NCBI RefSeq assembly: GCF_900109455.1
Contig: NZ_FOAG01000001.1
Coordinates: 496,001 to 560,000, forward strand
Reading direction: 5' to 3'
DNA length: 64,000 nt
Source: Roseovarius azorensis
GTDB taxonomy: Bacteria > Pseudomonadota > Alphaproteobacteria > Rhodobacterales > Rhodobacteraceae
Positions within the stretch are counted from its first letter, which is position 1, and each line of letters opens with the position of its first letter. The notes under the pieces were generated by a model. That model ran no database searches. It worked only from the letters and a program-made list of their open reading frames with translations, and was not told the origin of the DNA. The position numbers and the translations under genes were made by a program. Shown in pieces: positions 18,229 through 26,038 of this stretch.

Positions 18229-18254
18229 CGCGCTGTCCGAGTCAAATACCCCTC

Positions 18255-18269
18255 ATACATACGATGTAT
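18255..18269. promoter_or_regulatory. Palindrome upstream of DUF1178
   Basis: ATACAT-ACG-ATGTAT is a perfect 6-bp inverted repeat with a 3-base centre, 27 bases upstream of the DUF1178 start. It is a candidate operator for the leftward promoter. No regulator can be named. Confidence 0.35.
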
Positions 18270-18483
18270 TGGGTAAAAATCAAGTTGTCGATCAATGGTT
18301 TGTGTTCGGTTCGTCGATCCGGCCCAGACGAATCCAAGCTCTGGATTGCCTCGGCGGGGCCGGTTTCATCCGCGCCAGCGCTCTGCTCTGGCGGGTCATC
18401 CGTTCCGGCCTGGTTTCGGCATGTGGCGCGGAGTCGCGCCAGTCGGTTGTGGCGTGATCAAAACACGAGTAAAAGAATCGGAA

Positions 18484-18512
18484 TTGACTTACCTTATTAT
18501 TTCAGTCAGAAA
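18484..18512 (+). promoter_or_regulatory. Candidate iron-responsive promoter/operator of the hemP operon
   Basis: TTGACT (18484-18489) resembles a -35 box and overlaps the left arm of the inverted repeat TGACT-N14-AGTCA (18485-18508). The -10 candidate 17 bases on (CAGAAA) is weak. An operator is expected here because hemP and bfr genes in alphaproteobacteria are controlled by iron regulators such as Irr, IscR or Fur-type proteins. Assignment to any of them is not possible from this sequence alone. Confidence 0.35.
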
Positions 18513-18578
18513 TGGCGAGCCAAGCCAGTCCCCTTCGGTCACCAGCCCGGCAAGACCCGATTCGAGAGGATGAACACG

Positions 18579-18620
18579 ATGGCTGAGATTGCGAGAGGCA
18601 CGGCGGAGGGAATGGCATGA
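18579..18620 (+). CDS. Short leader peptide coupled to hemP (13 codons)
   Basis: A 13-residue open frame, MAEIARGTAEGMA, begins with an ATG that has GAGAGG nine bases upstream, and its TGA overlaps the hemP ATG in the sequence ATGA. The hemP ribosome-binding site (GGAGGG) lies inside it. An in-frame ATG at 18570 would add three residues but sits directly on the ribosome-binding site. This looks like a translated leader that couples ribosome traffic to hemP. Expression is inferred; the peptide itself resembles nothing I know. Confidence 0.45.
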   Translation: MAEIARGTAEGMA

Positions 18621-18781
18621 TCCGCGCGCAGAACCGATCCGAACCCGATCTGGTGGCAGAGGCCGCCTGTCACGACGCGCGCGCCCTGACCGGCGGCGCC
18701 AATACCGCGCTCATCGTGCTGGACGGGCAGGTTTATACCCTGCGCATCACCCGCGCGGGCAAACTGATCCTGACCAAATGA
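18617..18781 (+). CDS. hemP: Hemin uptake protein HemP
   Basis: A 54-residue protein with the HemP signature in its C-terminal half (ALIVLDGQVYTLRITRAGKL, then ILTK). HemP/HmuP proteins are linked to haem uptake and in some rhizobia act as co-activators of haem-transporter genes. The ATG at 18617 has GGAGGG seven bases upstream. Its start overlaps the stop of a short leader peptide, and its stop overlaps the start of the next gene (ATGA at 18778), so the three are translationally coupled. No haem receptor or ABC transporter is adjacent; instead the operon continues to iron-storage genes. Confidence 0.88.
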   Translation: MIRAQNRSEPDLVAEAACHDARALTGGANTALIVLDGQVYTLRITRAGKLILTK

Positions 18782-19248
18782 AGCACGCGCGCGAGATCAC
18801 AGGGCAGATGCCGGTGGGGCAGATGGCCGAAATGGCGGACTTGCAGGGCATGGTGGTCAGTTGCCTGCGGCAATGGAACCGGGGCGGGGCCGTGGCGGCG
18901 CTGGAGATGCTGCGCGCGTACATGGCGGAGGTGCAGGCGCTCGCGACCTTTGAGGCGCTGCAGGATCTGACCGGGGTGCTGGCCCCCCATATGCGCCGTC
19001 CGTTGCGCTGCCACGCGCCACATTGCGCCTGCGTCGGCATGGACGAGGCGGCCTTTGCCCGCTTTGTCGAAGAGGCGGCTCTTGGCGCGCGCGAGGACGC
19101 GCTGATGCTGGCCAGCCTGCTGGTCGAGGCGAGGGCGATCCTGCCGCTCACCGATGCGGCGGGGCGGTTGGGGCTTAATCTGCACCGCGCGGTGCTCGGT
19201 GCGCGCAGGTCTGCAATGCCCGATCCCGTCAGCCAGACAAGACATTGA
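18778..19248 (+). CDS. Uncharacterised Cys/His-motif protein of the hemP-bfr operon
   Basis: A 156-residue, mostly helical cytoplasmic protein that I cannot assign to a family. It has no signal peptide or membrane segment. The notable feature is a compact Cys/His cluster at residues 78-85 (CHAPHCAC), a plausible metal or haem ligand set, plus one more Cys at 29. Its ATG overlaps the hemP stop (ATGA), and bfd starts 19 bases after its stop, so it is embedded in an operon for haem uptake and iron storage. A role in iron or haem handling is inferred from context only. Confidence 0.75.
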   Translation: MKHAREITGQMPVGQMAEMADLQGMVVSCLRQWNRGGAVAALEMLRAYMAEVQALATFEALQDLTGVLAPHMRRPLRCHAPHCACVGMDEAAFARFVEEAALGAREDALMLASLLVEARAILPLTDAAGRLGLNLHRAVLGARRSAMPDPVSQTRH

Positions 19249-19267
19249 GGTAGAAGGAAAACGTGCT

Positions 19268-19561
19268 ATGATGATCTGTCACTGCATGGCGATCACTGAT
19301 GTCGAGATACGTCGCGCGATGGACTGGATGCGCGCCGCCGATCCCGAGACGATCATAACGCCTGGCAAGATCTATCGCGCGCTCGGCAAGCGCGCCGATT
19401 GCGGCGGATGTCTGCCGCTGTTTGTTGACACCATGCGCGAGGTGGATAGCCTTGCGGTACCCATGCACCTGCGCGGTCTGCGCCGCGCGACTACACAGGG
19501 AGCAAGACATGAAGGGCGACGCCAAGGTCATCGACTATCTCAACAAGGCGCTCAGGAGTGA
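19268..19561 (+). CDS. bfd: Bacterioferritin-associated ferredoxin-like [2Fe-2S] protein
   Basis: Bfd-type protein, which carries a [2Fe-2S] cluster and donates electrons to bacterioferritin to release stored iron. The four cluster ligands are visible as CHC at residues 4-6 and CGGC about 45 residues later. AAGGA lies about 9 bases before the ATG pair at 19268/19271. The frame runs to 97 residues and overlaps the bfr start by 53 bases; the last 25 residues are Arg/Gln-rich and look like read-through rather than a domain, since Bfd proteins are often 60-80 residues. It directly precedes bfr, its expected partner. Confidence 0.85.
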   Translation: MMICHCMAITDVEIRRAMDWMRAADPETIITPGKIYRALGKRADCGGCLPLFVDTMREVDSLAVPMHLRGLRRATTQGARHEGRRQGHRLSQQGAQE

Positions 19562-19994
19562 GCTGACGGCAGTCAGCCAGTACTGGCTGCACTACCGCTT
19601 GCAGGAGGATTGGGGATACGGGCGGATCGCCGCCAAGTCCCGCGAAGAAAGCATCGAGGAGATGCACCACGCCGACAAGCTGATCGAGCGGATCATCTTT
19701 CTGGGTGGCCATCCCAATCTGCAAAAGCTGGACGCGCTGCGCATCGGGCAGAATTTGCGCGAGACGCTGGAGGCGGATTTGGCCGCCGAACACGAGGCGC
19801 GCAACCTCTACATCGAGGCGCGGGGCCATTGCGAGAGCGTGAGCGATTACGTTTCGAAGAACCTCTTTGAAGAGCTGATCGCCGACGAGGAAGGGCATAT
19901 CGACTTTCTCGAAACGCAGATCGACCTTTACGATGACTTGGGCGCAGAACGCTACGGGCTGCTCAACGCCAGCCCGGCGGATACGGCAGAGTAG
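19509..19994 (+). CDS. bfr: Bacterioferritin
   Basis: Haem-containing iron-storage ferritin that assembles into a 24-mer cage and oxidises Fe(II). All ferroxidase ligands known for the family fall at the expected positions in the 161-residue chain: Glu18, Glu51, His54, Glu94, Glu127 and His130. Met52, the axial haem ligand at the dimer interface, is also present. The ATG at 19509 has AGGGAG upstream. It closes the leader-hemP-unknown-bfd-bfr operon and converges on the RND permease gene after 80 bases. Confidence 0.95.
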   Translation: MKGDAKVIDYLNKALRSELTAVSQYWLHYRLQEDWGYGRIAAKSREESIEEMHHADKLIERIIFLGGHPNLQKLDALRIGQNLRETLEADLAAEHEARNLYIEARGHCESVSDYVSKNLFEELIADEEGHIDFLETQIDLYDDLGAERYGLLNASPADTAE

Positions 19995-20074
19995 GGGCTG
20001 CGGAGGTCGGGTTTGCGTGCTGTGGTTCCGCGTGGTCGATGAAGTCTGGTATGAGGGTGCGCCCCTCGCCCGGA

Positions 20075-23000
20075 TCACTCCGCCGCGCGCAGGGGATTGG
20101 CGCTGTCGCGTTCCGCAAGGAGGCTCTTGAGACTCTCGGTCTCGTCGGCATGGCCTGAGCCCTGCTGACCTTCATCCGGCCAGACGATCTCGGTCTCCTG
20201 CATCCGCCGGGCGGCAAGCGCCAGCGCCCAGTCGCGCGCCGCCTGGCTGGAGCGGCCCATCGACAGCCGCGCCATAAGCCGCGCGGCCCAGAGCAGATAG
20301 GTGCCTGCCCAAACCCGCAACGCCAGCATGGCAGGGGTAAAGATCAGCGTCAGCACCGTGGCGATGCCAAGGCCGAAGACCACTGCCGTCGCCAGCTGTT
20401 TCCACCAAAGCGCGGTGGGGCTGTCAAAGGCATAGCCGCCATTCACGAAATCGAGGCTGAGTCCGAACATCATCGGCGCAAGCCCCGCCATGGTGGTGCC
20501 CGTGGTCAGCAGGACCGGGCGGATGCGGTCCTGCGCGGTGCGGGTGATCGCCTCGATTCGCGGCATGTAGCGGGCGTAGTCCTGATAGGTGTCGATCAGC
20601 ACGATGTTGTTGTTCACCACGATCCCCGCCAGCGCCACGATCCCAGTGCCGGTCATGATGATGGAAAACGGTTGATTCATCACCAGCATCCCGATCAGCA
20701 CGCCGGTGGTCGAAAGCACCACCGCCAGCAACACCAGGACCGCGTTATAGACGCTGTTGAACTGCGCCAGCAGGATGATGAACATCAGGCCCAGCGCCCC
20801 GGCAAAGGCCTTTTGCAGGAATTCGCCCGACTCCGCCTGATCCTCGGCGTCGCCGGTCCATTCATAGCTGATGCCCGCGGGCAGCACGCCGCTGTCCAGC
20901 CATTCGGTCAGGGTCTCGATCCGCTCGTTGGCATTGACCGGCACGATCCTTTCCTGGCCCGAGGCATCGCGGATGGTCCGGGTCAGGCCATCCGCCACCG
21001 CCGCCTTGATATCGAAGAACCGGGTCTGGTCGATGCGGTCGATCTGCGCCAGTTGCTGCACCGGCTTGCGGGTGATGAAATTCGACAGCGGTACAAGCCC
21101 GTCACCGGTGCGCACCTTGAGGCTGTCGAGCGTCGAGAGCACTCGGTCCGCCTCCGGCAGGCGCACGCGGATCTCGATCTCTTCGTCACTGCTGTCCACG
21201 CGCATGGTGTCCAGCAGGATGCCGCGCGTGACCAGTTGCACCATCGCGCCCACGGTCGCCACATCCGCGCCGAACCGCCCGGCCCTTTCGACATCGACGT
21301 CGATCTGCCAGTCGATGCCGGGCAGGGGCAGCGTGTCCTCGATCTGGCGCAGGCCCTCGGTATCCTCGAATCGCGCGCGTGCCTGCTCGGTGAATGCGAT
21401 GAGCCGATCCCAGTCGTCGCCCTTGATCCGCAGATGCACCGGCTTGGCCGAAGCGGGACCGCGCGCCTGCGCCAGAATTTCGATCCTGATGCCGGGGATC
21501 CGCTCCAGCTCTGCGGTCAGTTCGGCGATGATCTTGTCGCCATCGAATTCCGGCGAACTGACCGCGCGGGAGACGGGATGGTTGATCAACGGGATGGTGA
21601 ACCACGTCTCGCGCGCCTGCGGCCGATCCACCCAGGGAATGGTCTCCAGCTGCACCTGCCCGATCGTGTCGCGCGGCGGCTGTGCGCCGCCGGTGTTGTT
21701 GTTCAGCCCGCCGTCACCGGCAAAGGCAAAGGCGGTCTGCACGCCGGGATGGGCAAGCACGATCTCCTCGACCTGTCTGACAAGTGCATCCTTCTGGTCG
21801 AGTGACAGATTGCCACGCCCGCGCACGTAAACGATGGCCTGCTCCGGCTCGCTGTCGACAAAGAATTCGGTGCCGTTGTTGTTGTTGATGTAGAACATCA
21901 GCACCGAGCCAACGAGCACGAAAATCGCTCCAAAGGCCAGCAGCGGGGCGACCGGGTTTCCGGCGATCAGGTGGATGAGCCGGCCAAAGGTCGAGCGGCG
22001 ATAACCCGCCTGAACCCGTGGCTTGCGACCTGGCATCCAGCGGCGTGCGAGGCTGCGCAAGAGGTCGCCGCAGCGCCGCGCGACGGCCATGATGCACAGC
22101 AGAATGGCCACCACGCCGCTCACGCCCATCGCCGCCAGAACGACCAGCCCCAGCATGAGTCCGAAAACCGTTGTCAGCACCGGCAAGACCGAGCCGATGA
22201 TCCGGCCACCGTCCATCCGCGAGAACTGCGCGCTGACCTGTTCCAGCAGCACCGGCGCGGTCTGCGCCGCCAGCGCCACAGCGCCGCCCGCCAGCGCGAA
22301 CAGCATCAGGTGCCATAGCCAGAAGCCGCCCGCGATCTGCTCGATCCGCTGGCTGAACCAGCGCTCGGCGCGTCCCGTCACCCCACCCATCACCGGCAGG
22401 TAGACCAGCGCCACCAGAAGCGAGGCCGAAAGCACGAAGATCAGCGTCACCGGCAGCATGCCCATGAACTGGCCCGGAATGCCCGGCCAGAACAGCATCG
22501 GCAGAAAGGCGCAGAGCGTTGTGGCGGTTGAACTGACCACGGGCCAGAACATCCGCTTGGCGGCGGCCACATAGGCATGCATCGGGCCTTCGCCTTCACT
22601 GATACGCTTGTCGGCGTATTCCACCACCACGATGGCCCCGTCCACCAGCATTCCCACGGCGAGGATGAGGCCGAACATCACGATATTCGATACCGCCACC
22701 CCCATCACCGCCAGCAGGGCGAAACACAGCAGGAAAGAGGTTGGAATAGCAAAGCCCACCAGCAGCGCGGGCCGGATCCCCAGGGCCGCCAGCGTGACGA
22801 TCATCACCAGCGCGATGGCGGTCAGAACCGAGCCTTCAAGCTGATTGACCATCGAGGCGACGGTGCGTGACTGATCGTTGGAGGTGCCCACCGTCACCGC
22901 AGCGCGCAGATCCTCGGGCCAGCGTTTCTCGGCCTCGGCCACCACCTCGCGCACCAGATCGGCGGTCTCGATGATGTTGAACCCCTTGCGCTTGACCACC

Positions 23001-23845
23001 TGCAGCGCGACCGTCGTCTCACCGTTGAACCGCGCGGTGCCCAGCCGGTCCTCGAAGGTCAGGTTGATCGTCGCCAGATCGCCCAGCCGCACCACCCGGT
23101 CGCCATTGGTCTTGATCGGCAACTGATAGATGTCGCGGGTTTTTTCAAAGGACGAGGGGATCTTGACCGCAAAGCTGCCCTGCGTCGTCTGCACCTCGCC
23201 CGCCGCGATCAGCTGGTTGTTGTTGCGTACCACATTGATCAGCTCGACCGCGGTGACGTTATAGGCCTCCAGTCGCAGCGGGTCGATCACCACCTCGACC
23301 ATCTCTTCGCGATTGCCCGCGATCCCGGCCTCCAGCACCGGCTCCAGCCCCTCGAGCACGTCCTGCAGATCATTGGCCAGCCGCGTCATGGTGCGTTCCG
23401 GCACCGGGCCGGACAGGTTGACGATGATGATCGGGAATTCGCTGAAATTCACCTCGTTGAGGCTGTATTTCTCGGCCCCTTCGGGAAATTCCGCCTCGGC
23501 CTTGTCCATGGCGTCGCGGACATCGGCAAGGATCTTGGTCTTGTCCCAGCCAAACTCGAATTCCAGTGCGACGCCGCCGTAATTCTCGGCGGCCGTGCCG
23601 GTCATCTTCTTGAGTCCGTCGAGATCGTTCAACTCGGCTTCCATCACCTTGACCAGCAGTTTCTCGCTGTCCTCGGCGGAAATGCCGGGGAAAGGGACGG
23701 AAACGAAGAGCGCGGGGACCTCGATATCGGGCTCACCCTCCTTGGGCAGGCCGATATAGGCCACCGTGCCTGCCAGAACCGACAACACGATAAAGGCCAG
23801 TACCATCCGCGCGCGGGCGGCGGCCCAATCGACGATGCCGGTCAT
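20075..23845 (-). CDS. RND efflux permease (AcrB/HAE1-like), oversized
   Basis: Inner-membrane proton-driven exporter of the RND superfamily. The N-terminal helix, two large periplasmic loops (VSVPFPGISAEDSEKLL; PEDLRAAVTVGTSNDQS) and the TM4 segment GMLVDGAIVVVEYAD are typical. At 1256 residues it is about 200 longer than AcrB. The excess lies mainly in a central segment (about 490-615) with two or three extra hydrophobic helices and a basic stretch before the second half begins, plus a cytoplasmic tail of about 85 residues. Its start overlaps the adaptor stop by four bases. The substrate is unknown, and no outer-membrane TolC gene is adjacent. Confidence 0.9.
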   Translation of the reverse strand: MTGIVDWAAARARMVLAFIVLSVLAGTVAYIGLPKEGEPDIEVPALFVSVPFPGISAEDSEKLLVKVMEAELNDLDGLKKMTGTAAENYGGVALEFEFGWDKTKILADVRDAMDKAEAEFPEGAEKYSLNEVNFSEFPIIIVNLSGPVPERTMTRLANDLQDVLEGLEPVLEAGIAGNREEMVEVVIDPLRLEAYNVTAVELINVVRNNNQLIAAGEVQTTQGSFAVKIPSSFEKTRDIYQLPIKTNGDRVVRLGDLATINLTFEDRLGTARFNGETTVALQVVKRKGFNIIETADLVREVVAEAEKRWPEDLRAAVTVGTSNDQSRTVASMVNQLEGSVLTAIALVMIVTLAALGIRPALLVGFAIPTSFLLCFALLAVMGVAVSNIVMFGLILAVGMLVDGAIVVVEYADKRISEGEGPMHAYVAAAKRMFWPVVSSTATTLCAFLPMLFWPGIPGQFMGMLPVTLIFVLSASLLVALVYLPVMGGVTGRAERWFSQRIEQIAGGFWLWHLMLFALAGGAVALAAQTAPVLLEQVSAQFSRMDGGRIIGSVLPVLTTVFGLMLGLVVLAAMGVSGVVAILLCIMAVARRCGDLLRSLARRWMPGRKPRVQAGYRRSTFGRLIHLIAGNPVAPLLAFGAIFVLVGSVLMFYINNNNGTEFFVDSEPEQAIVYVRGRGNLSLDQKDALVRQVEEIVLAHPGVQTAFAFAGDGGLNNNTGGAQPPRDTIGQVQLETIPWVDRPQARETWFTIPLINHPVSRAVSSPEFDGDKIIAELTAELERIPGIRIEILAQARGPASAKPVHLRIKGDDWDRLIAFTEQARARFEDTEGLRQIEDTLPLPGIDWQIDVDVERAGRFGADVATVGAMVQLVTRGILLDTMRVDSSDEEIEIRVRLPEADRVLSTLDSLKVRTGDGLVPLSNFITRKPVQQLAQIDRIDQTRFFDIKAAVADGLTRTIRDASGQERIVPVNANERIETLTEWLDSGVLPAGISYEWTGDAEDQAESGEFLQKAFAGALGLMFIILLAQFNSVYNAVLVLLAVVLSTTGVLIGMLVMNQPFSIIMTGTGIVALAGIVVNNNIVLIDTYQDYARYMPRIEAITRTAQDRIRPVLLTTGTTMAGLAPMMFGLSLDFVNGGYAFDSPTALWWKQLATAVVFGLGIATVLTLIFTPAMLALRVWAGTYLLWAARLMARLSMGRSSQAARDWALALAARRMQETEIVWPDEGQQGSGHADETESLKSLLAERDSANPLRAAE

Positions 23846-25092
23846 TGCCCAAGCTCCTGATAGCTGGGTTCGACCGGCACGCCATCGGTGACATATTCCT
23901 GACCGATCACGATCACGTCGGTCTGATCCGGCAGGCCCGTCAGCCAGACGCCCTGCGGCGTGTCGCGCAGGATGCTGACGGGAACGAATTGCGCGCGGCT
24001 CTCCTTGTCCACCATGCGCAGGCCAAGCGTGCCCTCGTCATTCAGCGTCAGCGCCGATTGCGGCAGCAGATGCGCGGCCTTGCCTTCGGCGCTGATCATG
24101 ATTTCGGCGGTCTCGCCATCGCGCAGCGTCAGATCCGGGTTGGGCACCTCGATCTCGACGCGAAAGGTCCGGGTGGTGTCGTCGGCGGCGCGCGAGAGAA
24201 AGCTCACCGTTCCCTCGACCAGATGGCCCGAGGCGGTGCGCGCAGTGGTTGCGGCCCCCGGTTCCACGCGGGCGACCTGAAGCTCGGACACGAAACCCAC
24301 GATCTTGAGGGGATCAAGCTGCAGTACCGTCGCGCAGAGCGCACCGGGCTGCAACAGGCTGCCGATTTCGGCGGTGTCGGTTTCAAGCACGCCGGGAAAC
24401 GGTGCCCGGATGGTCAGCCGCTCGATCTCCTTTTCCGCGGCGGCCACGGCGGCGCGAGCGGATTCTATTCCGGCGCTGGCCGCATCAAGGCCCGATCTGG
24501 CCGATTGCAGCGCCGCCTGCGCCGAACTCAGCGCTGCCCGCGTCGCGGCCACGCGCGTCTGCGAAGCAAAGCCCTCCTGCACCAGATTGTTCGCCGCATT
24601 GGCGTTGATTTCGGCCTCTTCGACCTGCGCCTGCGCCTCGGTAACACGGGATTCGGCCTCGGGCACACGGGCGCGGGCCTCGGTCAGGCGCGCACGCGCT
24701 TCTGCGAGGGTCGCCTCGCGGGCTGCAGGATCGAGGCGGCACAGCATCTGCCCGGCATCCACGAACGCCCCCTTGCGCAGCGGTTCGGATATCACCAGCC
24801 CGGAGGTCTCGGCGCGCAGTTCGACGATTCGGTTGGCCTCGGTCCGACCGCGCAGGGTGACGTTACTGTCAACCTCCCGCGCCAGAGAGCGGATCGCCAC
24901 GACGCGCGTAATGCCAACGGCATCCTGCGCTGATCCGGTCGATTCGTCCTCGGATGCGGTGGCAGCGTCCTCACCGGTCGCGGCACCCGGTTGGTCACGC
25001 CCCAGATGCGCGTTCAGCCGGTCGCGCTCGAATACAAAGGCGTAGATCAGGCCGCTGACCACCAGGGCAATAAGAATGGGAACCAGGCGCAT
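23842..25092 (-). CDS. RND efflux periplasmic adaptor (HlyD/AcrA type)
   Basis: A 416-residue membrane-fusion protein that links the RND permease to an outer-membrane channel. It starts with a single N-terminal anchor (MRLVPILIALVVSGLIYAFV), then a barrel-sandwich half (LRGRTEANRIVELRAETSG), a long heptad-rich coiled-coil hairpin with repeated TEARARVPEAE-like units, the second sandwich half and a beta-barrel. The ATG at 25092 is preferred over upstream in-frame ATGs because the anchor begins there, although its ribosome-binding site is weak. It forms an overlapping pair with the permease. Confidence 0.88.
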   Translation of the reverse strand: MRLVPILIALVVSGLIYAFVFERDRLNAHLGRDQPGAATGEDAATASEDESTGSAQDAVGITRVVAIRSLAREVDSNVTLRGRTEANRIVELRAETSGLVISEPLRKGAFVDAGQMLCRLDPAAREATLAEARARLTEARARVPEAESRVTEAQAQVEEAEINANAANNLVQEGFASQTRVAATRAALSSAQAALQSARSGLDAASAGIESARAAVAAAEKEIERLTIRAPFPGVLETDTAEIGSLLQPGALCATVLQLDPLKIVGFVSELQVARVEPGAATTARTASGHLVEGTVSFLSRAADDTTRTFRVEIEVPNPDLTLRDGETAEIMISAEGKAAHLLPQSALTLNDEGTLGLRMVDKESRAQFVPVSILRDTPQGVWLTGLPDQTDVIVIGQEYVTDGVPVEPSYQELGQ

Positions 25093-25164
25093 ACGGTAAC
25101 TTTCAGAACTTCGGTGGCGCACCACGAGAATGGCAACAACCATATCACTATAGCTGAGCCTACG

Positions 25165-25182
25165 CTGAACTAACCGGTTCAG
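25165..25182. promoter_or_regulatory. Inverted repeat upstream of the RND operon
   Basis: CTGAAC-TAACCG-GTTCAG, a perfect 6-bp inverted repeat, overlaps an 8-bp palindrome AACCGGTT (25172-25179). It lies 73 bases upstream of the adaptor start, in the divergent region shared with the YfgM-like gene, and could be the operator of an unlinked repressor. A separate 8-bp hairpin CCGCCTCT / AGAGGCGG at 25234-25253 falls in the leader of the rightward operon. Confidence 0.4.
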
Positions 25183-25296
25183 ATTAAACTTTTCCGTAGC
25201 CTGCTGCAAGCCGCAGTCTTTGTGCCACAGCCGCCGCCTCTTGGCAGAGGCGGGGCTTCGCGTTAAGAGGGGCGAAATTCAGAAGGAATGTCGGGC

Positions 25297-25986
25297 GTGA
25301 GCAACACGGACAGTTTCATCGACGAAGTCACCGAAGAGGTGCGCCGCGACCGGCTGTTCGGCCTGATGCGGCGCTATGGCTGGATTGCGGTTCTGCTGGT
25401 CCTGCTGATGATCGGCGCCGCGGCATGGAACGAATGGCGCAAGGCGCAGACGCAGACCACGGCTCAGGCCTTTGGCGATCAGATTCTGGGCGCGCTGGCG
25501 CAGGATGAACCCGGCGCGCGCGAAACCGCCCTGAACGACATCACGGCTCCGAACCCTTCCGCGCAAGCGGTGGTGGATCTCCTGGCGGCAACCGAGACAG
25601 CGCAACGCGACCCGCAAGAGGCCGCGTCGCGTCTGCTGGAAATCGCGGACCGCGAGGGAACCGATCCGATCTATCGCCAGATTGCTACGCTCAGGGCGGT
25701 GGCCATGCCGGGATCGGGACTCGACCTCGAGACCCGCCGAACGCGGCTGAACGGGCTTGCCCTGACCGGCGGCCTGACGCGCCTGCTGGCCGAAGAGCAA
25801 CTGGCCATGATCGAGCTTGAGAGCGGCGAGCGTCAGGCGGCGGTCGACCGCCTGACGCAGATCGCGAACGACGCAGAGGTCACGGCGGGCTTGCTTCGGC
25901 GTGTGACACAAGTGATTGTGGCCTTGGGCGAAGAGCCGCCGGCCGAGGCGCTTCTGGCACCTCCGCCCGTAGCGCTGGGTGAGTGA
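25297..25986 (+). CDS. YfgM-like membrane-anchored TPR protein
   Basis: A 229-residue protein with one N-terminal membrane helix (WIAVLLVLLMIGAAAW) and a periplasmic TPR-like helical domain, matching the YfgM / tetratricopeptide DUF2133 group. YfgM works with periplasmic chaperones and the Sec translocon. I choose the GTG at 25297, giving MSNTDSFIDEVTEEV, because AAGGA lies nine bases upstream; the ATG at 25288 touches the ribosome-binding site. It begins the YfgM-BamB-Der order that is conserved in many proteobacteria. Confidence 0.85.
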   Translation: MSNTDSFIDEVTEEVRRDRLFGLMRRYGWIAVLLVLLMIGAAAWNEWRKAQTQTTAQAFGDQILGALAQDEPGARETALNDITAPNPSAQAVVDLLAATETAQRDPQEAASRLLEIADREGTDPIYRQIATLRAVAMPGSGLDLETRRTRLNGLALTGGLTRLLAEEQLAMIELESGERQAAVDRLTQIANDAEVTAGLLRRVTQVIVALGEEPPAEALLAPPPVALGE

Positions 25987-26038
25987 GCGCCGCGCGATTG
26001 AACGGTGTGCCATTGATAATAGGCGCAAGGGGCAACAG

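Larger units (their letters stand above)
18229..18569. other. Divergent gene-free region between DUF1178 and the hemP operon
   Basis: About 340 bases with no convincing gene. It contains a short palindrome close to DUF1178 and a spaced inverted repeat upstream of the iron operon (separate entries). A 118-codon open frame spans it and ends in the hemP leader peptide, but its sequence is not protein-like and it lacks a ribosome-binding site. Confidence 0.6.
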
